From positions 124,001-188,000 of the forward strand of contig CASDLT010000040.1 in assembly GCA_949281375.1 (NCBI GenBank): DNA of 64,000 nucleotides, written 5' to 3'. The translations under genes were made by a program, and so were the position numbers. This stretch comes from an uncultured Nitrosomonas sp. GTDB taxonomy: Bacteria > Pseudomonadota > Gammaproteobacteria > Burkholderiales > Nitrosomonadaceae. The notes beneath the pieces are model-generated. The model saw only the letters and a list, made by a program, of their open reading frames with translations, was not told where the DNA came from and did not search any database. Shown here in pieces: positions 48,822 through 56,704 of this stretch (within the stretch, counting starts at the first letter, position 1; every line of letters begins with the position of its first letter).

Positions 48822-49379
48822 TCAGACAGCCATCAGTTCGGCTTCTTTTACTTGTAGAACCTTATCTATTTCGGTGATATAACGATCGGTAAGTTTTTGA
48901 ATTTCATCCTGCCCCCGGCGCTCTTCATCTTCAGAAATTTCTTTGGATTTCAATAGTTCTTTGAGGTGCGCATTGGCATCTCTACGAATATTGCGCATGG
49001 CGACGCGTACGGCTTCCGATTCTTGTTTGACGACTTTGATGAGATCTCGCCGGCGCTCTTCGGTCAAAGCCGGCATTGGTACGCGAATGGTTTCACCGAC
49101 GGGCATCGGGTTTAAACCTAGATCTGATTCCCGAATTGCTTTTTCTATGGCGGTAGCCATTTTTTTTTCCCAGGGAATAACACCAATGGTTCGGGCATCG
49201 ATTAGCGTGACATTGGCGACCTGATTGATGGGAGTGGGGGCGCCATAATAATCCACAGTAACGTGATCGAGAAAGCCTGTATGTGCTCGTCCACTTCTAA
49301 CCTTACTTAAATCTAGCTTCAATGCTTCCAGGCTTTTCTGCATTTTTTGTTCAGCAGATTTTTTTACATCAGCAATCAT
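48822..49379 (-). CDS. frr: Ribosome recycling factor
   Basis: 185 residues: three-helix bundle with [25 protein letters not shown] and the [16 protein letters not shown] segment. Splits post-termination ribosomes with EF-G. Confidence 0.97.
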   Translation of the reverse strand: MIADVKKSAEQKMQKSLEALKLDLSKVRSGRAHTGFLDHVTVDYYGAPTPINQVANVTLIDARTIGVIPWEKKMATAIEKAIRESDLGLNPMPVGETIRVPMPALTEERRRDLIKVVKQESEAVRVAMRNIRRDANAHLKELLKSKEISEDEERRGQDEIQKLTDRYITEIDKVLQVKEAELMAV

Positions 49380-49485
49380 GATTTTTATCCCTTATACATC
49401 ATTATTTCAAGAGATTCCGAGGGAAGTGATGAAACTATGCGCTGCCAGTACTCGTTATGTTTTAAGCTTCCCGACGCTATCCAGA

Positions 49486-50202
49486 TCAGATCGTTACCAA
49501 GGTTCCTTCGTCTTCTCCAGTTATTATACGTTTGAGTGCGCCCATCTTGAAAATACTAAACACATTCAGAGGCAACTTTTGATCACGACATAGGGTCAAG
49601 GCAGTTGCATCCATTACTTGCAGGTTTTTGGAGATGGCTTCATCAAAGGATAATCGGTCGAACCGTGTAGCATCCGGGTTGGTTTTGGGGTCACTGGTAT
49701 AGATACCATCAACTTTAGTAGCTTTGAGCATGATATCGACGTTCATTTCCATACCCCGCAACGCGGCTGCGGTATCCGTAGTAAAAAAAGGATTTCCCGT
49801 TCCAGCTGCAAAAATGACTATTTTGCCATCTTTCAGATAGCGCATGGCTCGCCCTCTAATATACGGCTCAACAGCCTGGTCGATGCGCAAAGCAGATTGA
49901 ATCCGCGGAACCAGTCCTGCCAGTTTCATCGCATCTTGCAATGCCAGAGCGTTCATTACCGTGGCAAGCATTCCCATATAGTCGGCTGTGACACGTTCGA
50001 GCGCATCATTCGTTGATTTCATACCACGAAAAATATTACCCCCGCCGACAACGATAGCGATTTCTACACCCAGCTTACTGACTTCCTTAATTTCCGAAAC
50101 GATTTTTCCCATTACTGCAGGATTGATTCCATACTGATCTTCGCCCATCAGGGCTTCGCCGGATAGTTTGAGTAAAATTCGTTTATAGGCAATTGTCGAC
50201 AT
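49486..50202 (-). CDS. pyrH: Uridylate kinase
   Basis: 238 residues with [40 protein letters not shown] and [18 protein letters not shown] phosphorylation, allosteric hexamer. In the conserved rpsB-tsf-pyrH-frr order. Confidence 0.97.
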   Translation of the reverse strand: MSTIAYKRILLKLSGEALMGEDQYGINPAVMGKIVSEIKEVSKLGVEIAIVVGGGNIFRGMKSTNDALERVTADYMGMLATVMNALALQDAMKLAGLVPRIQSALRIDQAVEPYIRGRAMRYLKDGKIVIFAAGTGNPFFTTDTAAALRGMEMNVDIMLKATKVDGIYTSDPKTNPDATRFDRLSFDEAISKNLQVMDATALTLCRDQKLPLNVFSIFKMGALKRIITGEDEGTLVTI

Positions 50203-50231
50203 TGATGACAGTATTGTGGAGTGAGGATCTT

Positions 50232-51116
50232 TTATTTGGCTTGTTCCATCTGAGCTTTTACTTCTTCTGCGAAATTTTCAGATTTTTTCTCTATGCCTTC
50301 ACCGACTACAAACATGGTAAAACTGTTCACTCGAGCCTGTTTCTGGGTTAAAAGCTTTTCGACAGTCTGGTCAGGATCTTTGACAAAGGGTTGGCCTAGC
50401 AATGTAACTTCTGCAAGGTATTTTGCAATGCGCCCATCGACCATTTTTTCGATGATATTGGCAGGTTTTCCACTTTCAGCGGCTTGAGCCGTAAAGATCT
50501 GGCGTTCATGTTCAAGTAATTCAGAAGATACTTGTTCTTTCGATACGCAGATGGGCTTGCTGGCGGCGATATGCATGGCCAAATCTTTGCCCAGCGTTTC
50601 ATCACCACCGTCATAGTCAATCATGACTCCAATTTTTGTGCCGTGCAGATAAGAAGCCAGTCGATTTTGGGTTACATGCCGTCCGCAGCGGCGAATGCTG
50701 ATGTTTTCCCCTAATTTCATTACCAGAGCTTTGCGCGTTGCTTCGACATTTTCTCCGCCCGGGAGAGATGCATCACTCAAGGCAGAAATTTCAGTGAGAT
50801 CTTGAGTGGCGATCAACTCAGCTAAAGTTTTGGCAAAATTGATAAAGTCATCGTTCTTGGCGACGAAATCGGTTTCGCAATTGACTTCAACCAACGCGCC
50901 CTGTTTGCCATCCGCAGATATATATGCGCCAATGACGCCCTCCGCTGCAATCCGCCCTGCTGCTTTGCTTGCTTTAGCTCCGCTTTTAATTCGCAGCAGA
51001 TCTTCAGCTGCTTTCATGTCGCCATTGGTTTCTATCAGAGCCTTTTTGCATTCCATCATGCCCAGGCCCGTCAATTCACGCAATTCTTTAACCATATTTG
51101 CGGTAACGTCCGCCAT
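50232..51116 (-). CDS. tsf: Elongation factor Ts
   Basis: 294 residues with the UBA-like start [20 protein letters not shown] and core [14 protein letters not shown]. Exchange factor for EF-Tu. Start 51116 set by the family N-terminus. Confidence 0.97.
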   Translation of the reverse strand: MADVTANMVKELRELTGLGMMECKKALIETNGDMKAAEDLLRIKSGAKASKAAGRIAAEGVIGAYISADGKQGALVEVNCETDFVAKNDDFINFAKTLAELIATQDLTEISALSDASLPGGENVEATRKALVMKLGENISIRRCGRHVTQNRLASYLHGTKIGVMIDYDGGDETLGKDLAMHIAASKPICVSKEQVSSELLEHERQIFTAQAAESGKPANIIEKMVDGRIAKYLAEVTLLGQPFVKDPDQTVEKLLTQKQARVNSFTMFVVGEGIEKKSENFAEEVKAQMEQAK

Positions 51117-51264
51117 ATTTACTCCAGATACAATTAATTGATGATTGGAAGGAAAGTATAGGTGACACAATATACTTATTGCATCTCAGTGATTAACTTG
51201 GAATACTGGTACTCCATATCATTCGATTGTTAGAAACTGAATCCTGCAATAAGTGTTTGTGACG

Positions 51265-51987
51265 TTATTCTGATTCTGCGCCGGTCATATCTATTACTTC
51301 CTGGAGGGATTGATTACGGCCTTCCAGAATAGCATCAGCTACACCACGAGCATATAAACGAATTGCTCGGCTTGAATCATCATTTCCAGGAATAATGTAC
51401 TCTAAGCCATCCGGATTATGGTTGGTGTCAACCACTCCAATGACAGGAATTCCAAGCTTTCTGGCTTCGGTGATAGCACCTTTTTGATAACCTACATCGA
51501 TTACGAATAATGCATCGGGCAAACCTTTCATATCTTTGATGCCACCCAGGCTGCTATTTAATTTATCCAATTCTCTCTGTAGATCCAATGCTTCTTTTTT
51601 TACGAGTTTATCGAGTGTACCGTCCTGAACCATCGTTTCCATGTCTTGCAGGCGTTTGATTGATTGCTTGATGGTCTTGAAATTGGTAAGCATTCCCCCG
51701 AGCCAGCGCTGGTCAACATAGGGTGATGCGCAACGGCTGGCTTCTTCGCGCACGATGTCGCGGGCTTGTCTCTTGGTGCCGACAAATAAAATAATGCCTT
51801 TGTTGGCCGACAATTGGCGTACATATTTCATGGCTTCTTGATACATTACCAATGTATTTTCAAGATTGATAATGTGGATTTTGTTGCGGTGGCCATAGAT
51901 ATATGGCGCCATTTTGGGATTCCAGAAGCGTGTTTGATGGCCAAAATGCACACCGGCTTCCAGCATTTGTCGCATGGTTACAGACAT
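51265..51987 (-). CDS. rpsB: 30S ribosomal protein S2
   Basis: 240 residues with the family start [25 protein letters not shown] and [25 protein letters not shown] precedes the ATG. A promoter lies about 145 bp upstream. Confidence 0.97.
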   Translation of the reverse strand: MSVTMRQMLEAGVHFGHQTRFWNPKMAPYIYGHRNKIHIINLENTLVMYQEAMKYVRQLSANKGIILFVGTKRQARDIVREEASRCASPYVDQRWLGGMLTNFKTIKQSIKRLQDMETMVQDGTLDKLVKKEALDLQRELDKLNSSLGGIKDMKGLPDALFVIDVGYQKGAITEARKLGIPVIGVVDTNHNPDGLEYIIPGNDDSSRAIRLYARGVADAILEGRNQSLQEVIDMTGAESE

Positions 51988-52131
51988 AAATTCTCCTTTA
52001 GGATTGAGCCTCCATTCATTTCAGCAATTACAGATTATCTTGTAGTTAAACAGAATGTTTTACTGAAAACGAATGTGTGAATTTAATTTGACTAGATTCC
52101 TGATGAATCATCAAGGTCAAATTATTTTTTC

Positions 52132-52159
52132 ATTATAGCATTTTTGAGAGCTTACTCAA
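52132..52159 (-). promoter_or_regulatory. Sigma-70 promoter of rpsB
   Basis: TTGAGT (52159-52154 on the minus strand), 16-bp spacer, perfect TATAAT (52137-52132). Predicts a 5' leader of about 135 bases before the S2 start, long enough for the autogenous control known for rpsB leaders. Confidence 0.75.
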
Positions 52160-52250
52160 GCCGGGACCTAGTAGCGGATACGCAGGAGGGCGATGACGAA
52201 AAAACTAATCGGATGGAGTGCGTCCCTTGAACTGATTGAAAGTCAGTTTA

Positions 52251-53003
52251 TCAAGTGGCGCAAGAAGAATTACCCATTTTTAGTCTGAGTCGATCAATGT
52301 CATTGATTTGTATGTGTTTATTATCGACTGTGATAATGCTTTCATCTTGTAGTTTAGAAAAAGCACGGCTTACCGTCTCAAGTTTGAGGCCGAGATAACT
52401 GCCGATTTCTTCTCGCGTCATGCGTAAATTAAAATTGTATTCCGAGTATCCGCGAATTGAGAAGCGACGGGATAAATTGAGCAAAAAACTTGCTAATCGT
52501 TCCTCTGCTTTCATGCTTCCCAGCAATAGCATGACGCCATGATCTCTTACAATTTCGCGGCTCATGATTTTATGGAAATGGTGCATCAGTGAAGGAATAG
52601 AGAGGCTGATTTCTTCTAATTTTGCAAAAGGAATTTCACAAACTTCGCTATCTTCGAGCGCAACGGCATCGCAGGTGTGAATTTCAGAGCTGATTGCGTC
52701 CAGTCCGAGCAGTTCGCCAGTCATATGGAAGCCAGTGACTTGCTGCCGTCCGTCTTGCTCTAAAACGCAGGTTTTGAGAAATCCGCTACGGATGGCGAAA
52801 AGTGATTGAAATTTGGTGCCTGTATGATGGAGATAGCCGCCTCGTGGAATCTTGCGCTTATGGCTAACTACATCGCCGAGTTTCTGTATTTCCTGAGTAT
52901 TAAGGCCCACTGGTAAGCATAGCTCTCGCAGGCTACAGGTTGCGCAGCTTGATTTGATATTGGATATATCGAGATGACTATATGATGAAGTTTGTAAAGA
53001 CAA
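52251..53003 (-). CDS. fnr: FNR-type oxygen-responsive regulator
   Basis: 250 residues. Iron-sulfur cysteines at 20, 23, 29 (CATCSLRELC) plus Cys122 (VCEIPF), the same numbering as E. coli FNR, and a recognition helix with ETVSRAF, matching the Glu-Ser-Arg contacts of FNR. Start is TTG at 53003; no ATG fits and the Cys numbering supports it. A perfect FNR box lies 42 bp upstream, between this gene and the divergent HemN-like gene. Confidence 0.92.
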   Translation of the reverse strand: MSLQTSSYSHLDISNIKSSCATCSLRELCLPVGLNTQEIQKLGDVVSHKRKIPRGGYLHHTGTKFQSLFAIRSGFLKTCVLEQDGRQQVTGFHMTGELLGLDAISSEIHTCDAVALEDSEVCEIPFAKLEEISLSIPSLMHHFHKIMSREIVRDHGVMLLLGSMKAEERLASFLLNLSRRFSIRGYSEYNFNLRMTREEIGSYLGLKLETVSRAFSKLQDESIITVDNKHIQINDIDRLRLKMGNSSCAT

Positions 53004-53044
53004 GATTTTTCCAGAGGTTAGAAACCAGATTTCAATATGTTAAT

Positions 53045-53058
53045 TGATCTTGATCAAT
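53045..53058. promoter_or_regulatory. FNR box
   Basis: TTGATCTTGATCAA is a perfect TTGAT-N4-ATCAA site. A GATAAT hexamer at 53080-53085 puts a plus-strand start near 53092, so the site centre is close to -41, the class II activator position for the HemN-like gene. It may also autoregulate fnr. Confidence 0.8.
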
Positions 53059-53152
53059 GAACCTTCCCACGATCTAAGGATAATTTTACCGATATTACTG
53101 AATAAAGTGGAAACTCTTTTTAAATTCCATTCCTCTCAAAAGGAATAATTGG

Positions 53153-54547
53153 GTGAATCCATCGTTAATTTCAAGCTCATTACCAGTCAATATCAATCTA
53201 ATTCGACAATTTGAGCACCATTATGCTGACTATCGATTATATCCATTAATGGAATATTTTGATCATGCATATGATGCCTTTGCTTATACTTCGTGGCTCA
53301 ATGATCACAATACCCGCTATTTTCGCAAATCCTTATCTCTGCATATCCATATCCCTTTGCGGGGTGCAGTGTGTCAATTCAATCAAATTCTTTTTCAAGA
53401 AAATGACGATATAGAAAAGTATCTGCATTATTTGATTCGTGAAATAGAGCTTCAGGCGCATTTATTTGAGGATGATATTAGAGTCGAACAGATTTATTTT
53501 GAGGGCGGCGCGATCAATATCTTAAGCAGCGAGCAACTGAGCGGCGTCATTGATGCAATAGAGCGGAAGTTTAGCGTGATCAACGAAAAAGAGCTGTATA
53601 TCGAGATCGATACACAGTTGGCGACACCTTATTCGATGTGCCAATTAAAAAGCGCTGGCTTTAATTGCGCAATGATGGGGGATAATGCCTTCGATCAGGT
53701 AACGCCGCAATCTGTTCATCACTTGCAGCCAGAAGATCGCATGGTTCCGGCCATCCGGGATGCTCAGGATGCCGGATTTAAAACGATCAGAGTTGAACTG
53801 ATCTATGGATTGCCAAACCAAAGGCTGGAGAATTTTCTGTTCACGCTGAATAACATCATTGCCGCAAATCCTCATCAAATTCGATTGCTGAACTATCTTT
53901 ATTTCCTCACCAAACTCAAGCCGCAGAAGAAAGACCTTCAAGAAGGCTGGCCTGCAGAAGAGGCAGGATTTGAAATGCTTACAGTGGCGATGGGCTATTT
54001 GGCCGATGCGGGTTATGTTCATATTGGGATGAATCTTTTTGCATCCCGTCATGATCAACTGGTAGCCGCTCAGCGGCAAGGCCGGTTATATTATGGTTTG
54101 CAGGGCTATTCGATTAATCCGGATTGCACGCGCGTTGCGGTGGGTGTTTCCGCAATTGGAAGTATTGGGCCTGTTTTATATCAGAATTTCTGCAACCTTC
54201 AATCCTACTACGACAAGCTTGAGCGCAATGCGCTTCCTATTATGCATGCTCATGAAATGAGTGCTGATGACTTAATCCGCCGTTCTGTCATGCAGGCGCT
54301 GATTTGTCATTCAGTATTATCCTATGAGTCGGTAGAAACTTTTTTTTCGATCGAGTTCAGGCAATACTTCGCACCTGAGCTTTCTGATCTGCGAGTATAT
54401 GAACAAGCGGGGCTGCTTACGCTGAAGGATGAAGAAATTGTGGTAACGCCAATGGGACAATCATGGGTGGGAAATATTTGTCAGGTATTCGATCGCTATT
54501 TACGTACCAGCAGACAACAAAATAAGGATTATCCCATTCAGCCATGA
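53153..54547 (+). CDS. HemN-like protein lacking the radical-SAM cysteines
   Basis: 464 residues collinear with oxygen-independent coproporphyrinogen III oxidase HemN over the whole length: YPTAxxF-like start region, IELIYGLPNQRLENF, YVHIGMNLFA, GLQGYSINPDCTRVAVGVSAIGSIG, LIRRSVMQALICHSVLSYE. But the iron-sulfur motif, HIPFCxxxCxFCxC in HemN, reads HIPLRGAVCQFNQI: only the second Cys (Cys74) is left, with Arg70, Asn77 and Ile79 at the others, and GGGTP is replaced by EGGAI. It cannot bind the 4Fe-4S cluster in the usual way. The reading frame is intact, so a new role is likely. Confidence 0.88.
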   Translation: MNPSLISSSLPVNINLIRQFEHHYADYRLYPLMEYFDHAYDAFAYTSWLNDHNTRYFRKSLSLHIHIPLRGAVCQFNQILFQENDDIEKYLHYLIREIELQAHLFEDDIRVEQIYFEGGAINILSSEQLSGVIDAIERKFSVINEKELYIEIDTQLATPYSMCQLKSAGFNCAMMGDNAFDQVTPQSVHHLQPEDRMVPAIRDAQDAGFKTIRVELIYGLPNQRLENFLFTLNNIIAANPHQIRLLNYLYFLTKLKPQKKDLQEGWPAEEAGFEMLTVAMGYLADAGYVHIGMNLFASRHDQLVAAQRQGRLYYGLQGYSINPDCTRVAVGVSAIGSIGPVLYQNFCNLQSYYDKLERNALPIMHAHEMSADDLIRRSVMQALICHSVLSYESVETFFSIEFRQYFAPELSDLRVYEQAGLLTLKDEEIVVTPMGQSWVGNICQVFDRYLRTSRQQNKDYPIQP

Positions 54548-54609
54548 ACCTCGGTTCCCGAGAATGTGTAAGAATTCCCGGGTTACCAATGCCCTTGCAG
54601 GGATTGAAA

Positions 54610-54918
54610 TTATTTTACTTGACTGTTCGACAGCACATAGTCAGCCAATCGATCTGCCGCGTCACCCTGGATATTTTTAAAGGCCGGCATTCTCATGCTT
54701 CCCGACTGAAACTTTTTGGTAATGGCTTCTTTAGTTGCGACTTTTTCGCTCAATATCATGGCTACGTCAGGGCTTAAGGGTTTATGACATTCAGTGCAGA
54801 CTGAACTGAAAATCTTTTCACCTGACGCATCTGCCGGAGGGGTATAGTCCCTGCTCGTACTACAACCTATCAGTAAGAATGCTGCAGACCCTAAGAGTGC
54901 TAATTTTAAGTTTTTCAT
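54610..54918 (-). CDS. Small lipoprotein cytochrome c
   Basis: 102 residues: lipobox LIGC, heme-binding CTECH near residue 41 and probable axial Met in MRMPAF. Class I-type monoheme electron carrier tethered to a membrane. Start 54918 begins MKNLKLAL. Convergent with the HemN-like gene. Confidence 0.88.
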   Translation of the reverse strand: MKNLKLALLGSAAFLLIGCSTSRDYTPPADASGEKIFSSVCTECHKPLSPDVAMILSEKVATKEAITKKFQSGSMRMPAFKNIQGDAADRLADYVLSNSQVK

Positions 54919-55104
54919 GATTAACTCCATATCCGTTGATTTCAAAAAGTTTGAATGTGGCAAATCGCAATCCGATCGATTCAAGATTTTGCCATCGTCG
55001 TTGCTGTGTAACTGTGAGCCAAATTTGCTGGCCACCTTACCGCGGGGTATGACTCATTGTCAAACAAATGTTTGAATAGTTCGTCGTGATGAAAGGTTGG
55101 ATTT

Positions 55105-55128
55105 CTGAGTAGCTGAGTAGCTGAGTAG
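55105..55128. repeat. Three tandem CTGAGTAG octamers
   Basis: Three perfect adjacent copies of an 8-bp unit, followed by CG. Copy number could vary by slippage. Confidence 0.8.
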
Positions 55129-55280
55129 CGAAATCCACTGTTCTAATTAAGTGGACAATTGACTAGCACCGTATTTCCCTTGCATTGATAACCTTTTTTC
55201 CTCTCAATACCTCCCGAGTCACTGCCTGTAGTTATTCAACAGATTTGTCCTAAAAGTGCTGAACAGCCATTGGGGTTTTC

Positions 55281-55452
55281 TTTCTTGACACTTTCTTAAC
55301 ATTTGTTGTGTTTATGTATACAAGGCATGTGCAACCCATCAGAAAAAAATTTCGTATTGTTCGCTTAGTGTATTAAATATTAAGCATAAATAACTCTAAT
55401 ACCTTCGATTGCTGTAGTTGTTTTTCTTGACACTTTCTTAACAATTGTTGTG
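55281..55452 (+). repeat. 30-bp direct repeat pair
   Basis: TTTCTTGACACTTTCTTAAC followed by A(T/A)TTGTTGTG occurs at 55281-55310 and 55423-55452, 29 of 30 bases identical. Each has a TTGACA hexamer but no clear -10 at 16-18 bp. Confidence 0.8.
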
Positions 55453-55728
55453 GTATCGTGCCAAACGAAGCAATTTTGAAGAGTGAGAAAGAGTTATCGA
55501 TTGTGAGGGAAGTTCTGGAAAATTCGCGCGCAGCGGTTAAAAAAGCCGAGAACGACATAAAAAGCGCAGCAGGTTTTCAGCGCTTCGTGCAATAAATTTG
55601 AATGTTGGCGACAGTAAACAGTAAAAAATGATCTGTATGAGAGAAGTGTATACAAGTTTTTCGTGTCATTTTGATTTACGAATTTATCCACTATTTTAAG
55701 AAATAACCATTAAAGAAGAGGAGATTGC

Positions 55729-56487
55729 ATGTTTAAGAAAATTAGTATCTGTATCGTGCTCGCTGCACTGAGTTTGGCAATAAATCGTCCCGCTGCGGCT
55801 GACAAGACCGTAGAGGATTTTGAAGTGTGGGGAGGTATTTTCACACAGGGTAATTTTGGTTTCTTGAATTCGCAAAACCCTGATTTAAAAAAATTCAGGT
55901 GGTGGATGGAAGGACAAGGCCGGTTTGGCAATGATGCCACGCAATTTACCCAATCTTTAATTCGTCCTGGCTTGGGTTATGCAATAACCGATAAAATCGT
56001 CGTATGGGCAGGTTATGCTTGGGCGCCTACGGCTGAACCGTTGTCAATAGCGCATCCATTTAATGAGCATCGGATCTGGCAACAAGTAACTTGGGCGGAT
56101 AATTTTTCATTTGGCAGATTATCGGCGCGTAGCCGTCTTGAGCAGCGATTCTTTGACCATAATGCACCCATGCCTGGCTCAAATGATGTGGGTCATCGAT
56201 TCCGTCAACTGGTTAAATTGGCAGTACCAATGCCGTCATTAAATCCGAATCTTAGTTTTATCGTTCAAAGTGAATTGTTTATTGGCTTGACGAACATTGA
56301 TAATAATCCTGGCTTTATTTCTCAAGGTTACGATCAGAACCGGGCCTTCGTTGGATTGGGTTACAAAGTCAATCAAATTGCGACCGTTGAATTGGGCTAT
56401 ATGAACCAATTCATCAATCGGCCGCATAGCGCTCGTCCAGATCAGATGATGCATAACCTTGTAGCCAGCTTGTTTTTAAACTTCTGA
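55729..56487 (+). CDS. DUF2490-family outer-membrane protein
   Basis: 252 residues: signal peptide ending RPAAA, then a beta barrel rich in aromatic strands (FRWWMEGQGRFGND, LIRPGLGYAITDKIVVWAGYAW, RLEQRFFD, FVGLGYKVN) ending in a C-terminal Phe. Function of DUF2490 is unknown. AGAGGAGA precedes the start. Confidence 0.87.
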   Translation: MFKKISICIVLAALSLAINRPAAADKTVEDFEVWGGIFTQGNFGFLNSQNPDLKKFRWWMEGQGRFGNDATQFTQSLIRPGLGYAITDKIVVWAGYAWAPTAEPLSIAHPFNEHRIWQQVTWADNFSFGRLSARSRLEQRFFDHNAPMPGSNDVGHRFRQLVKLAVPMPSLNPNLSFIVQSELFIGLTNIDNNPGFISQGYDQNRAFVGLGYKVNQIATVELGYMNQFINRPHSARPDQMMHNLVASLFLNF

Positions 56488-56533
56488 TATTCTTCAGTCC
56501 ATCAATAGAAATAAGTTTTTTCTAAATACTTTA

Positions 56534-56575
56534 ATAGCCGGGTCATTTTCTTCCGATTGAAAATTACCCGGCTAT
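56534..56575 (+). terminator. Rho-independent terminator after the DUF2490 gene
   Basis: ATAGCCGGGT (56534-56543) pairs with ACCCGGCTAT (56566-56575), extended by ATTTTC/GAAAAT around an 8-base loop, one mismatch; followed by GATTTTCTC. Confidence 0.8.
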
Positions 56576-56704
56576 GATTTTCTCTCCAGCGGTTTTACTG
56601 CTGCCTTTTCAAAGTTTTTTCCCCATTCATCAGCGCTAAGCTGTAACCAGTCATTCCCCATTTTCGATTACCATACGGTTCTTTTCTGATTTTCTTTTTA
56701 TTGC

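Larger units (their letters stand above)
54919..55728. other. Long intergenic stretch with repeats
   Basis: Holds a triple CTGAGTAG tandem (55105-55128) and a 30-bp direct repeat pair (55281-55310, 55423-55452). A 45-residue GTG-started plus-strand frame (55458-55595) is open but has no ribosome-binding site. No RNA gene recognised. Confidence 0.4.

Noticed and set aside
55458-55595. GTG-started 45-residue plus-strand frame reading like a charged helix
   Set aside because: No ribosome-binding site and no recognisable family; kept only as a note for the long gap.
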